Part shown: positions 1-6,650 of the stretch, in pieces | How the letters are laid out: each line of letters opens with the position of its first letter | How positions within the stretch are numbered: the first letter of the stretch is position 1 | Translations under genes and position numbers: made by a program | Assembly: GCA_020718525.1 (NCBI GenBank) | Contig: DYRX01000153.1 | Location: forward strand, 1-9,711 | Length of the DNA: 9,711 bases | Reading direction: 5' to 3' | From: Victivallis vadensis | Lineage (GTDB): Bacteria > Verrucomicrobiota > Lentisphaeria > Victivallales > GWF2-50-93 | Notes under the pieces: model-generated | Seen by the model: only the letters and a program-made list of their open reading frames with translations | Databases searched by the model: none | What the model was told of the DNA's origin: nothing

Positions 1-69
1 TTTGGAATTTCAATTCGCTTTTGTCAGCCCCCATGCAAGATCTTTTATTTTTCTGATTCCAACAAGTTA

Positions 70-223
70 TTAGATCGTTTCTGTTAATCCTTCATACAGC
101 TTATCGAGTCTTCCCAGAACTGCCTTTTCTTTGAACCTCCACAGCATTTCCACTAGCGCCGCAAAATTTCCCTGCACTGCCGCCGTCAAGCCCCGAGTCC
201 AAAAAAGCAACGACTCTTACCAT
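70..223 (-). pseudogene. Frameshifted remnant of a HigB/RelE-type toxin gene
   Basis: Read on the minus strand, ATG at 223-221 opens a frame giving MVRVVAFLDSG. Near position 190 the similarity moves to the next frame (codons from about 189 to 73, stop TAA at 72-70), which reads LTAAVQGNFAALVEMLWRFK and then VLGRLDKLYEGLTETI. Joined across one indel, this resembles the N-terminal two thirds of RelE/HigB (Gp49-like) toxins as I remember them: a strand ending in FLDSL, a KFAALVEML helix, then a KLYEGLYELR strand. The usual C-terminal part (a GFxKKTQKTP-like end) is missing; a weak echo, GLTKAN, lies further on after two stops. No antitoxin is recognisable before the window edge. The frame break and the missing C-terminus argue that it is dead. 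The family call rests on memory of the pattern; the stretch is short and could be coincidence. Confidence 0.5.
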
Positions 224-247
224 ATCACAAGTGATATCACTTTTCAA
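219..247 (-). promoter_or_regulatory. Sigma-70-like promoter spanning the palindrome
   Basis: On the minus strand TTGAAA (247-242, 5 of 6 to TTGACA) is followed after exactly 17 bases by TATGGT (224-219, 4 of 6 to TATAAT). The spacer is almost wholly the palindromic operator, as in repressed toxin-antitoxin promoters. The -10 box overlaps the ATG at 223, so if this promoter is real, translation of the remnant would have to begin further downstream. Confidence 0.35.
222..242. promoter_or_regulatory. Overlapping palindromes, operator-like
   Basis: AAGTGATATCACTT at 229-242 is a perfect 14-base palindrome. It overlaps a second inverted repeat, ATATCAC-AA-GTGATAT, at 222-237. ATATCAC therefore occurs twice with a 12-base period, close to one helical turn. 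This is the arrangement expected for two dimers of a small repressor, such as the HTH antitoxin of a toxin-antitoxin pair. It sits directly at the start of the toxin-like remnant on the minus strand. The symmetry is seen directly; the binding protein is inferred and is not encoded in this window. Confidence 0.5.
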
Positions 248-336
248 ACCGGGGCGTTTCATAAACTACAGGTTTTCAGACGGTTAGACACCCTTGAACT
301 AAATCAGATCGAAACAGGTTCGAAGATTGATTTTTT

Positions 337-3300
337 TTAACTTGATGGCATATGCGATCCGAAATGCCTCTCCAGAAAGTTCAGCTTGCGTTCCGGGGAC
401 TCCGAATCGAAGCGCATTGCCGTCTCGGCTCTTCTGCCGTGCCTCTGCACCTGCTTGATCTTCAAATCGGGGCCTTTCGAGCCAATGAAAAGAGTCTCCT
501 CCCTGCGAAGGGCAATCATGATCGCGAAAAATCTCAAAAGGACAAGAGTCTCCCTCGGGATTTTGCCAAATTTGTCCTTCATTTCGTCGCGGATCTCGTC
601 GAGCTCGTCTTTTGATTCGGACTTCGCCAGCCTGCGGTAGAATTCGATGCGCAGTCTCTCGAATGGAATGTAGTCCGGAGAAATGCCGGCGGCTATTTTC
701 CCCGGAGATGCCTTGTGGGCAAACTGTAAAAAATCCAGCGAGACAGTGATGTCATGGCTGGGAATCTTCTTTTCACCCTTGAGTTCGGAGACTGCGTGCT
801 TGAGAAAAGAGCAGTAGAGATCGAATCCGACCGCGTCAATGTGCCCGCTCTGCTCGTGCCCCAGAATGTTGCCGGAGCCACGGATCTCCAGATCCCTGAG
901 CGCAAGCCTGAATCCGGCGCCAAGCTGGGAGTACTTCTTGATCGCGCTCATTCTTTCCCTGGCGTTTCCTTCCAGCACAACATGTTCGGGAATAAGCAGA
1001 TACGCATATGCCTGGCGGTTCCATCTTCCAACCCTGCCCCTGATCTGATAGAGCTCTGAAAGACCGAATTTGTCTGCACGCTCGACAATGATGGTGTTCG
1101 CATTCGGTATATCTATTCCCGACTGTATGATCGTGGTGCAGACAAGGACGTCGCTTCTCCCGCAGAGAAAGTCTGACATGACGTCTTCAAGCTCGTCTTC
1201 GGGCATCTGCCCGTGGGCGACAGAAAAGCGTGCCTCCGGCAGGAGAGCTCTTAGCTCGGAGCATTTCTCCCGTATGCTCGCCACGTGATTGTGCAGATAA
1301 TATGTCTGCCCGCCGCGCTCAATCTCCTTCATGATCGCTTCGCTCACGAGCTTCTTGTCATATCTTGCGACGAGAGTCTTTATCGGAAGCCTGAGCTCCG
1401 GAGGAGTGCTGATCGCGCTGAGATCCCTGATGCCAGTGACCGAAAGATAGAGGGTTCTGGGTATGGGAGTCGCCGTCATCGTCAGGACATCAACCGAACT
1501 GCGCAGGCGCTTGAGCCTCTCCTTGGTCTCCACACCAAATCGCTGTTCCTCGTCAATTATGAGAAGACCTAGTTTTTTGAAGACGACGTCCTCCTGGACA
1601 ATTCTGTGAGTTCCGATGAGGATGTCCAGCTTTCCTTCGGCGGTTTTTTCCAGTATCGCCTTCTGCTCGGCCGGCGTCCTGAAGCGGCTGATCATGTCTA
1701 TGATGACAGGGGTTTCGGCGAAGCGTTCGGCAAAAGTGAACAAATGCTGTTGGGCAAGAAGGGTTGTGGGGACGAGCATCGCCACCTGGAAGCCGGAATT
1801 GACAGCCTTGAACGCCGCCCGGGCCGCGACTTCGGTCTTCCCATAGCCGACATCTCCGCAAAGAAGTCGGTCCATCGGACGCGGAGATTCCATGTCCCTC
1901 TTGATTTCCTCGGAGACCCTCTTCTGATCTGGGGTGTCATCGTAGGGAAACGCCCTCTCGAAAAGATATTGCGCATGGTCATCCCTATGGAAGGAGACGC
2001 CAGGCAGATGTGCTCGCTGTGCCTGGACGCGAATCATCTGCTCGGCGACGCCGCGGACTGAAACAGCCGCCTTCATCTTGGAAAGATGCCATCTCCTCCC
2101 ACCTATCGCGCTGAGCCTCGGCGTCTTCTTCCCCGCGCCCACATACCTTGAAAAGCAGTCTGCCCTGTAGAGCGGAATCATCACCATCTTATCGTCGGCG
2201 AACTCAATCATGAACTTTTCGGAAAGCCCCCCTTCATCCTCGGACTCGATAATCCCGCGGAAAATGCCTATGCCATAGTCGGCATGGACGACAAAGTCGC
2301 CCTCGTCAAGTTCTGTGAACTGGAGCTCGACGAATTTTGAAGCTGTCCGTTTGGCGTCGGGAAGAATCGGTGCAAAGCGGCTTGGCGCCGTGGACGGAAA
2401 AAGCTCTTTCTCGGTCAAGGCGGCAATCTTGGCGGACGGGATGTAGAATCCATGCTCCAGTTCGGAGAGATCGAAAGAGATCTTGTCGGAAGGGATCGAG
2501 TGGGACACGCACCATTTCGAAGCATATTCCAAAGCGGACTCGTTTTTCCCAAGCATGAAGACTGAAGTGGAGCAGTCAAGCCATTGCCTCAGCCTGCCAG
2601 CGATGAGAACACGCTCTAGCTCGTCGTCAAGCCCCTCCCCTCCCCTTCCCTTCGTCTCCGGTCTGCTCTCTATCGAAGGGTATATTCCGCAAAACTCCTC
2701 GACGCCCTCAGAGTCGCTCTCAATCAGATCCAGAAGACGGTACTGCGAAAATCCCTTCTCCGAAATAAATCTAAGAGCATCCTGCCAAGACTTATCACGC
2801 CCAGACGGATAATTGCTTCGTCCGATGGAAACAAGGCAGTTTTCAGGATGCAGAAACGCTATTGCAACGCCAGGGGACAAATAATGCGGCACAAAAGCGG
2901 ACTTGGCGGAATTCAGCGGTGCGGACGAGACAATCTTGGGGATCAGAAAGAAACTGTCAGCACGGGCGAAGGATTTCTGGTCCAATGCTGAAAACCATCT
3001 TATAGTGTCAATCTCGTCGCCCCAAAATTCTATCCTCGCCGGATTTGGATGCGCAGGGCTGAAAATGTCGAGAATGCCACCCCGTCTGGAAAACTCGCCG
3101 ACCGCGCCTGCCTCGCATTCGTCGTCATAGTCGAGCTCGACAAGCCTGGAAGAAATTTCTTCGGGTCCCATTGCAAGACCTGGCTTCAGTTCGAGTGTTT
3201 CTCCGAAGAGATCGTCCGGACTTGCAAGGGGACGGACGAAGGCGCCTGCAGTGCAAAACAGGCAGAACGGCTCGCTCCGCCTGCATAGCGAAAACAATGT

Positions 3301-3612
3301 TCCGCTTCTTTCCCCCTCCTCGGATGGAGAGATGGAGCCCTCCTGCGGCGGCTCAAATAAGGAAAGCGGCCGGAATTCTGCACCCACGGCAAGACAAGCC
3401 GATGAAAAGTCTCTCTGAATCCTTTCCGCCGCAATTCTGTCCGGGCAGACCAAAACAAGCCCTGCGGGATTTTTCCGAAGAATTTTCAGGAGAAGCAGTG
3501 GCAGAGCCGCAAGCTCAACACCGCCAAGTGTTCTGGAAGGGAAATCTTCGGCAAACCAGCTTGACAGCGCTTTTTCCCAAGTTTTTTTTCTATTTATCTC
3601 TTGCTTTTTCAA
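337..3612 (-). CDS. mfd: Transcription-repair coupling factor Mfd
   Basis: Mfd is a DNA translocase that displaces RNA polymerase stalled at DNA lesions and recruits UvrA, so that the template strand is repaired first. The 1091 residues are close to the usual 1100-1170 and all parts are present. A UvrB-like N-terminal region carries EFSRRGGILDIFSP (about 173-186). The RNA-polymerase-interacting Tudor-like domain has GDFVVHADYGIGIFRGI (about 438-454). The superfamily 2 helicase core has Walker A GDVGYGKTE (587-595), DEEQ (687-690), TATPIPRTL (713-721) and QIRGRVGR (856-863). The translocation motif and start of the C-terminal domain are at LRDLEIRGSGNILGHEQSGH (905-924). The start is TTG at 3612: no in-frame ATG or GTG lies upstream, the nearest ATG is out of frame, and the next internal Met is near residue 148, inside the conserved region. 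No Shine-Dalgarno sequence is visible. It is divergent from the sigma factor gene, 84 bases away. Confidence 0.97.
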   Translation of the reverse strand: MKKQEINRKKTWEKALSSWFAEDFPSRTLGGVELAALPLLLLKILRKNPAGLVLVCPDRIAAERIQRDFSSACLAVGAEFRPLSLFEPPQEGSISPSEEGERSGTLFSLCRRSEPFCLFCTAGAFVRPLASPDDLFGETLELKPGLAMGPEEISSRLVELDYDDECEAGAVGEFSRRGGILDIFSPAHPNPARIEFWGDEIDTIRWFSALDQKSFARADSFFLIPKIVSSAPLNSAKSAFVPHYLSPGVAIAFLHPENCLVSIGRSNYPSGRDKSWQDALRFISEKGFSQYRLLDLIESDSEGVEEFCGIYPSIESRPETKGRGGEGLDDELERVLIAGRLRQWLDCSTSVFMLGKNESALEYASKWCVSHSIPSDKISFDLSELEHGFYIPSAKIAALTEKELFPSTAPSRFAPILPDAKRTASKFVELQFTELDEGDFVVHADYGIGIFRGIIESEDEGGLSEKFMIEFADDKMVMIPLYRADCFSRYVGAGKKTPRLSAIGGRRWHLSKMKAAVSVRGVAEQMIRVQAQRAHLPGVSFHRDDHAQYLFERAFPYDDTPDQKRVSEEIKRDMESPRPMDRLLCGDVGYGKTEVAARAAFKAVNSGFQVAMLVPTTLLAQQHLFTFAERFAETPVIIDMISRFRTPAEQKAILEKTAEGKLDILIGTHRIVQEDVVFKKLGLLIIDEEQRFGVETKERLKRLRSSVDVLTMTATPIPRTLYLSVTGIRDLSAISTPPELRLPIKTLVARYDKKLVSEAIMKEIERGGQTYYLHNHVASIREKCSELRALLPEARFSVAHGQMPEDELEDVMSDFLCGRSDVLVCTTIIQSGIDIPNANTIIVERADKFGLSELYQIRGRVGRWNRQAYAYLLIPEHVVLEGNARERMSAIKKYSQLGAGFRLALRDLEIRGSGNILGHEQSGHIDAVGFDLYCSFLKHAVSELKGEKKIPSHDITVSLDFLQFAHKASPGKIAAGISPDYIPFERLRIEFYRRLAKSESKDELDEIRDEMKDKFGKIPRETLVLLRFFAIMIALRREETLFIGSKGPDLKIKQVQRHGRRAETAMRFDSESPERKLNFLERHFGSHMPSS

Positions 3613-3696
3613 TTTTTTGCATATACTTTAAAAGGCTTTACTATTTTGGGTTGATTTGAGCATTTCAGCGTCCAGGCACATAAACAATATCGGAAA
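3613..3696. promoter_or_regulatory. Divergent intergenic region, mfd and sigma factor
   Basis: These 84 AT-rich bases separate the starts of mfd (minus) and the sigma factor gene (plus), so both promoters may lie here or inside the neighbouring genes. Toward the sigma gene, TTGAGC (3656-3661), 17 bases, then CATAAA (3679-3684) is the best spaced pair, but it would leave a leader of only a few bases. TTGCAT (3617-3622), 16 bases, then TACTAT (3639-3644) is a weaker match with a more plausible leader. No convincing pair was found for mfd. The location is more secure than any individual box. Confidence 0.35.
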
Positions 3697-5370
3697 ATGG
3701 CGAAAAAAACAGAAAAAAAACAAAAAAAGGCTGAAAAGCCTCTGTCGAAGACCTCTGCGGCAACTGTCGCCAAGGTCAAGGAAGCACCGCGCAAGAAAGA
3801 CAATCCTATTGCTACAAAAAAGCAGAAGCAGACCGCCATGAAGCCCGAGTCCAAGAGCAAGCCTGAAAAGAAGTCTGCCACGTTGGTCAAACCTCTCTCC
3901 AAAAAAGAAAAGACTGCGCCTCAGAAGCCGTCCACAGGCAAAAATAATCCTGCAAAAGCTCCAAAAAAAGCAGACAAAAAGGACAGCAAGCCTGTCAAAG
4001 AAGCTAAGAAGTCCTCCCCATCGAAAGTCAAGGAGAAGTCAGTAGCCGCCAGCGAAAAAATGTCGAAGACTGCGTCCAAACAGAAGAAGACCTCCACAAA
4101 GCCCGTAAAATCTTCAGTAACCGAAAAGCCCGCCATAAAAAAGCATCTTCCCGAGGCGAAGAAGCAGGATTCAAAGAAAAAATCAGCGCCGCCGCCAAAG
4201 GATAAGAGCAAGGACAAAGGCGAGAGCAAAAAATCGCAGTCCAAGCCACTGCCTCCCAAGCCAGTCAAAAGCGGAAAAAGCACCCCGACAACAAGGACAC
4301 CTGAACCCGCAAAAAAAACAAAAATAACTGAGCCTAAAAAGAAGCCGTCCTCCGCGACCTCCTCCAAAAAGGAAAGTCCAGCAGAAAAAACGCAGAAGCC
4401 GAAGCCTGACGCGAAGACTCCGCTAAAAACTGCAAAAAAACCCGAAATCCAGAAAAAAGGCGATGTCGCGAAACTGGTCAAAAAGCAGAATGCGCCCAAG
4501 CCTCCCGTGTCCGATGACGATGCGCAGGGGCTAGTGAAAAACGACACCATGAAGTCCTACATGATGGAGATAGGCAAAATATCTCTCGTCACAAAGGAGG
4601 AGGAAATTGAACTTGCCGCCAGAATTCACGGAAATGATCCCAAATCCAAGGAAGAGGCAAGGATTATTCTGATAAATGCCAATCTGCGTCTTGTCGTCAA
4701 GATTGCCCACGACTTCAAAGGTCTCGGTCTTCCTCTTCTGGATCTGATTTCCGAAGGCAATATCGGTCTCATGAGGGCAGTGGAGAAGTTTGATCCTGCT
4801 AAGGGCGCAAAATTCAGCTCCTACGCGGCCTGGTGGATAAAGCAGTCAATGAGACGCGCCCTCGCAAACCAGGCGAAAACCATAAGAATTCCGGTTCAGT
4901 CCGCAGGCAAGATCAACAAGATCAAATCCGCCAGGCTCAAGCTCGCCGAAGAGCTCGGCAGAGATCCCTCCGACGCCGAAATCGCGAAGTTCCTCGAGTT
5001 CAGCCAGCGCACCGTTTCGGGTCTCCGCCTCGCCGACCTCAAGACTTTTTCCCTCCACGATCCGATTCAGCAGGGAGAAGACGGCGAATTCCAGGACATC
5101 ATCCCGGACCAGAGCGCGTCAATTCCCGACAGAATGCTCGGAGACATCGAATCAATGGCGAGACTCGCAAGCCTCATGTCAAGCCTCGACGACAGGGAGC
5201 AGAGCATATTGAAAATGCGTTTCGGACTTGACGGAGCAAGACCTAAGACTCTCGAGGAAGTCAGCCAGGACATCGGCAGAACAAGGGAGCGCGTCAGACA
5301 GATCCAGAATCAGGCTCTCTCCAAGCTCCGCGGTCTGCTCGCAGACGAATCGGAATTTGTAAAAGATTGA
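3697..5370 (+). CDS. Sigma-70 family (RpoD/SigA-type) sigma factor, lysine-rich N-terminus
   Basis: This RNA polymerase promoter-recognition subunit has 557 residues. Residues about 273-310 match region 1.2 (EIGKISLVTKEEEIELAARI). Regions 2.1-2.4 span about 319-400: ARIILINANLRLVVKIAHDF, then LLDLISEGNIGLMRAVEKFD, then the YAAWWIKQSMRRALANQ recognition helix. Region 3 is about 400-480 with SLHDPI. Region 4 is about 495-545 with the helix-turn-helix TLEEVSQDIGRTRERVRQIQ for the -35 element. The first 270 residues are low-complexity K/P/S/A/T with 84 lysines by my count (31%); no acidic region 1.1 and no long non-conserved insert is visible. The ATG at 3697 has only a weak GGA just upstream. 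Later ATGs inside the tail (for example Met48) cannot be excluded, but the whole tail is one open frame. This is a group 1 or closely related group 2 factor; sequence alone does not show that it is the housekeeping one. rpsU follows after 65 bases. Confidence 0.93.
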   Translation: MAKKTEKKQKKAEKPLSKTSAATVAKVKEAPRKKDNPIATKKQKQTAMKPESKSKPEKKSATLVKPLSKKEKTAPQKPSTGKNNPAKAPKKADKKDSKPVKEAKKSSPSKVKEKSVAASEKMSKTASKQKKTSTKPVKSSVTEKPAIKKHLPEAKKQDSKKKSAPPPKDKSKDKGESKKSQSKPLPPKPVKSGKSTPTTRTPEPAKKTKITEPKKKPSSATSSKKESPAEKTQKPKPDAKTPLKTAKKPEIQKKGDVAKLVKKQNAPKPPVSDDDAQGLVKNDTMKSYMMEIGKISLVTKEEEIELAARIHGNDPKSKEEARIILINANLRLVVKIAHDFKGLGLPLLDLISEGNIGLMRAVEKFDPAKGAKFSSYAAWWIKQSMRRALANQAKTIRIPVQSAGKINKIKSARLKLAEELGRDPSDAEIAKFLEFSQRTVSGLRLADLKTFSLHDPIQQGEDGEFQDIIPDQSASIPDRMLGDIESMARLASLMSSLDDREQSILKMRFGLDGARPKTLEEVSQDIGRTRERVRQIQNQALSKLRGLLADESEFVKD

Positions 5371-5415
5371 TGCTAGACGAATTGAAATTAAACAACAAAT
5401 AGAAACGAACCCGCG

Positions 5416-5425
5416 AAGGAGGTGA
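5416..5425 (+). promoter_or_regulatory. Extended Shine-Dalgarno sequence of rpsU
   Basis: AAGGAGGTGA complements the canonical 3' tail of 16S rRNA over ten consecutive bases and ends 10 bases before the rpsU ATG. Other genes here have only four- or five-base matches, for example AGGAG for rpsI, AAGGA for recR and AGGA for rplM. In Bacteroidota, bS21 helps sequester the anti-Shine-Dalgarno and rpsU carries an unusually strong site as part of autogenous control. A similar loop here is inference. Confidence 0.75.
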
Positions 5426-5435
5426 ATTAAGTCAG

Positions 5436-5621
5436 ATGGTTGAAGTCAGAATCAAAAAAGGCGAACAGATTGACCGTGTTCTGCGCAAGCTGAAGAAGAA
5501 GCTTGACAAGGAGGGCATTCTCAAGGAGCTGAGAAACAGAAGGCACTATGAGAAACCAAGCGAAATCAGAAGACGCGCGAAAAGAAGCGCAAAATCGAGA
5601 ATTTCGGCTTCCAAGCGCTGA
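5436..5621 (+). CDS. rpsU: 30S ribosomal protein bS21
   Basis: bS21 is a small basic protein near the anti-Shine-Dalgarno and platform of the 30S subunit that contributes to initiation. The 61 residues begin MVEVRIKKGEQIDRVLRKLKKK, continue with LRNRRHYEKPSEIRRR, and end in a basic tail, which is the family pattern; length is slightly below the 71 of E. coli. The ATG at 5436 lies 10 bases after a near-maximal ribosome binding site. The gene follows the sigma factor after 65 bases with no terminator in between, so co-transcription is likely. In Proteobacteria the common order is rpsU-dnaG-rpoD, so this is a reversed arrangement without dnaG. Confidence 0.95.
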   Translation: MVEVRIKKGEQIDRVLRKLKKKLDKEGILKELRNRRHYEKPSEIRRRAKRSAKSRISASKR

Positions 5622-5777
5622 TGCGTCACGTTTCGGATCTGAATCCTAAATGACGGCAAAAGATAGGCAGACCGCCGCAGACGCAGGTTCTCCGCGAGTA
5701 TCGCTCGACAGCGAAAAGGCGCGGCGCGGCTGGTTCCAGAACATAACTACACTCACAAGCAAATGCAGGAATTGATG
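5622..5777 (+). promoter_or_regulatory. rplM leader region with small overlapping ORF
   Basis: These 156 bases between rpsU and rplM are much longer than the other ribosomal gap here (17 bases). They hold a 41-codon ORF from ATG 5650 to TGA 5773-5775, beginning MTAKDRQTAADAGSPRVSLD. Its stop overlaps an ATG at 5775 and lies just before the chosen rplM start at 5778, which would allow translational coupling. It has no Shine-Dalgarno sequence and matches nothing I recognise. Structure is possible: TCGCT-CGAC-AGCGA (5701-5714) is a small hairpin, and a CCGCCGC stretch upstream could pair with the GC-rich stretch at about 5720-5731. A promoter or an L13 leader element may also lie here; I cannot assign a known RNA family. 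Confidence 0.3.
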
Positions 5778-6206
5778 ATGAAGACATATTTGGCGAAAAC
5801 TGGTGAAATCAAGAAGCGCTGTCTCGTCTTTGACGCGGCAGGGATTCCTCTTGGAAGACTCACCGTCAAGATTGCCGACGCACTGCGCGGCAAGGACAAG
5901 CCCACATACACGCCCCACGTTGACACTGGTGCTTTCGTGCTCGTTGTCAACGCTTCGAAGGTGGCGCTGACCGGCAAAAAAGAGCAGAATAAGATTTCTT
6001 GGTCATACAGCGGCTACAGAAGCGGCAGAAAAGAGATGACCGCCTCCGCAATAAGAGCCAAGAAGCCCGAAAGACTGATCAAGGACGCTGTCTGGGGAAT
6101 GCTTCCCCACGGCAGACTCGGCCGCGAGCAGTTCAGAAATCTGCGCGTCTACGCAGGATCCGAACATCCGCACGCGGCACAGAATCCGGTTCAAGTCAAA
6201 GTTTAA
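5778..6206 (+). CDS. rplM: 50S ribosomal protein uL13
   Basis: uL13 is an early-assembling large-subunit protein. The 142 residues equal the standard length when started at ATG 5778, giving MKTYLAKTGEIKKRCLVFDA. Family landmarks are GIPLGRLTVKIADALRGK, YTPHVDTGAFVLVVNA, VALTGKK, GMLPHGRLGR and the C-terminal VYAGSEHPHAAQNP. An in-frame ATG at 5763 would add MQELM, but AGGA at 5767-5770 is 7 bases before 5778, favouring the shorter start. rpsI follows after 17 bases, the usual rplM-rpsI pair. Confidence 0.96.
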   Translation: MKTYLAKTGEIKKRCLVFDAAGIPLGRLTVKIADALRGKDKPTYTPHVDTGAFVLVVNASKVALTGKKEQNKISWSYSGYRSGRKEMTASAIRAKKPERLIKDAVWGMLPHGRLGREQFRNLRVYAGSEHPHAAQNPVQVKV

Positions 6207-6223
6207 CAATCAGGAGCATCTGG

Positions 6224-6622
6224 ATGAATTCCAAAAGCGGACAGATATATGCTACCGGAAGGCGCAAACGCGCCGTCGCCTGCGTCAGAATTCAGGCTGG
6301 CACCGGGAAAATCAAAGTCAACGACAAGAATATCGAGAACTATTTCACGACCGAAGCTCTTCGCGGATACATAACTCAGCCGCTCAAGGTGACAGACACC
6401 TCGCACGCGCTCGATGTCCTCGCGAACGTCAAGGGCGGCGGAACAGTCGGCCAGGCCGGCGCGCTCAGGTTCGGCATTTCCAGAGCCCTGATCAAGAAAG
6501 ATCCGGCGCTGAGACCAGTCCTCAAGGACTGCGGAATGCTGACAAGAGACGACCGCGAAAAAGAGCGCAAAAAGCCCGGACGTCCCGGAGCAAGAAGACG
6601 CTTCCAGTTCTCGAAACGCTGA
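6224..6622 (+). CDS. rpsI: 30S ribosomal protein uS9
   Basis: uS9 is a 30S head protein whose C-terminal tail reaches toward the P-site tRNA. The start at ATG 6224 gives 132 residues, close to the usual 130, and is preceded by AGGAG at 6212-6216 with a 7-base spacer; the frame is open further upstream, but only as antisense-free read-through of rplM. Landmarks are YATGRRKRAVACVRIQAGTG, KVNDKNIENYF, VKGGGTVGQAGALRFGISRA, LTRDDREKERKKPGRPGARR and the terminal FQFSKR, whose final Lys-Arg contacts tRNA in the known family. It is co-directional with rplM upstream and argC downstream. Confidence 0.97.
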   Translation: MNSKSGQIYATGRRKRAVACVRIQAGTGKIKVNDKNIENYFTTEALRGYITQPLKVTDTSHALDVLANVKGGGTVGQAGALRFGISRALIKKDPALRPVLKDCGMLTRDDREKERKKPGRPGARRRFQFSKR

Positions 6623-6650
6623 TCGCGGATCCGGGAGAAGTTTTTTTCAC

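Noticed and set aside
300..330. GGTTCGAAG as a possible tRNA T-loop
   Set aside because: The flanking bases do not form a T-stem, and no acceptor or anticodon arm can be drawn around it.
307..338. Short hairpin TCGAA-ACAGG-TTCGA followed by eight T on the plus strand, as a terminator
   Set aside because: The stem has only five pairs, seven bases separate it from the T-tract, and no plus-strand gene ends here. For mfd on the other strand the tract is an A/T reversal and cannot serve as a U-tract.
1606..2061. Open plus-strand frame (151 codons) opposite mfd
   Set aside because: It is antisense to the strongly conserved helicase core of mfd and has no ribosome binding site or family pattern.
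3921..4550. Long open frame (209 codons) on the minus strand, opposite the sigma factor tail
   Set aside because: It is rich in F/S/G/L because it is antisense to lysine- and proline-rich low-complexity codons; it has no motif, and the plus frame continues into a clear sigma factor.
6623..6650. T7 tract after rpsI as an intrinsic terminator
   Set aside because: The only symmetry before it is the loopless CGGATCCG palindrome, so no stable hairpin can form next to the T-tract.
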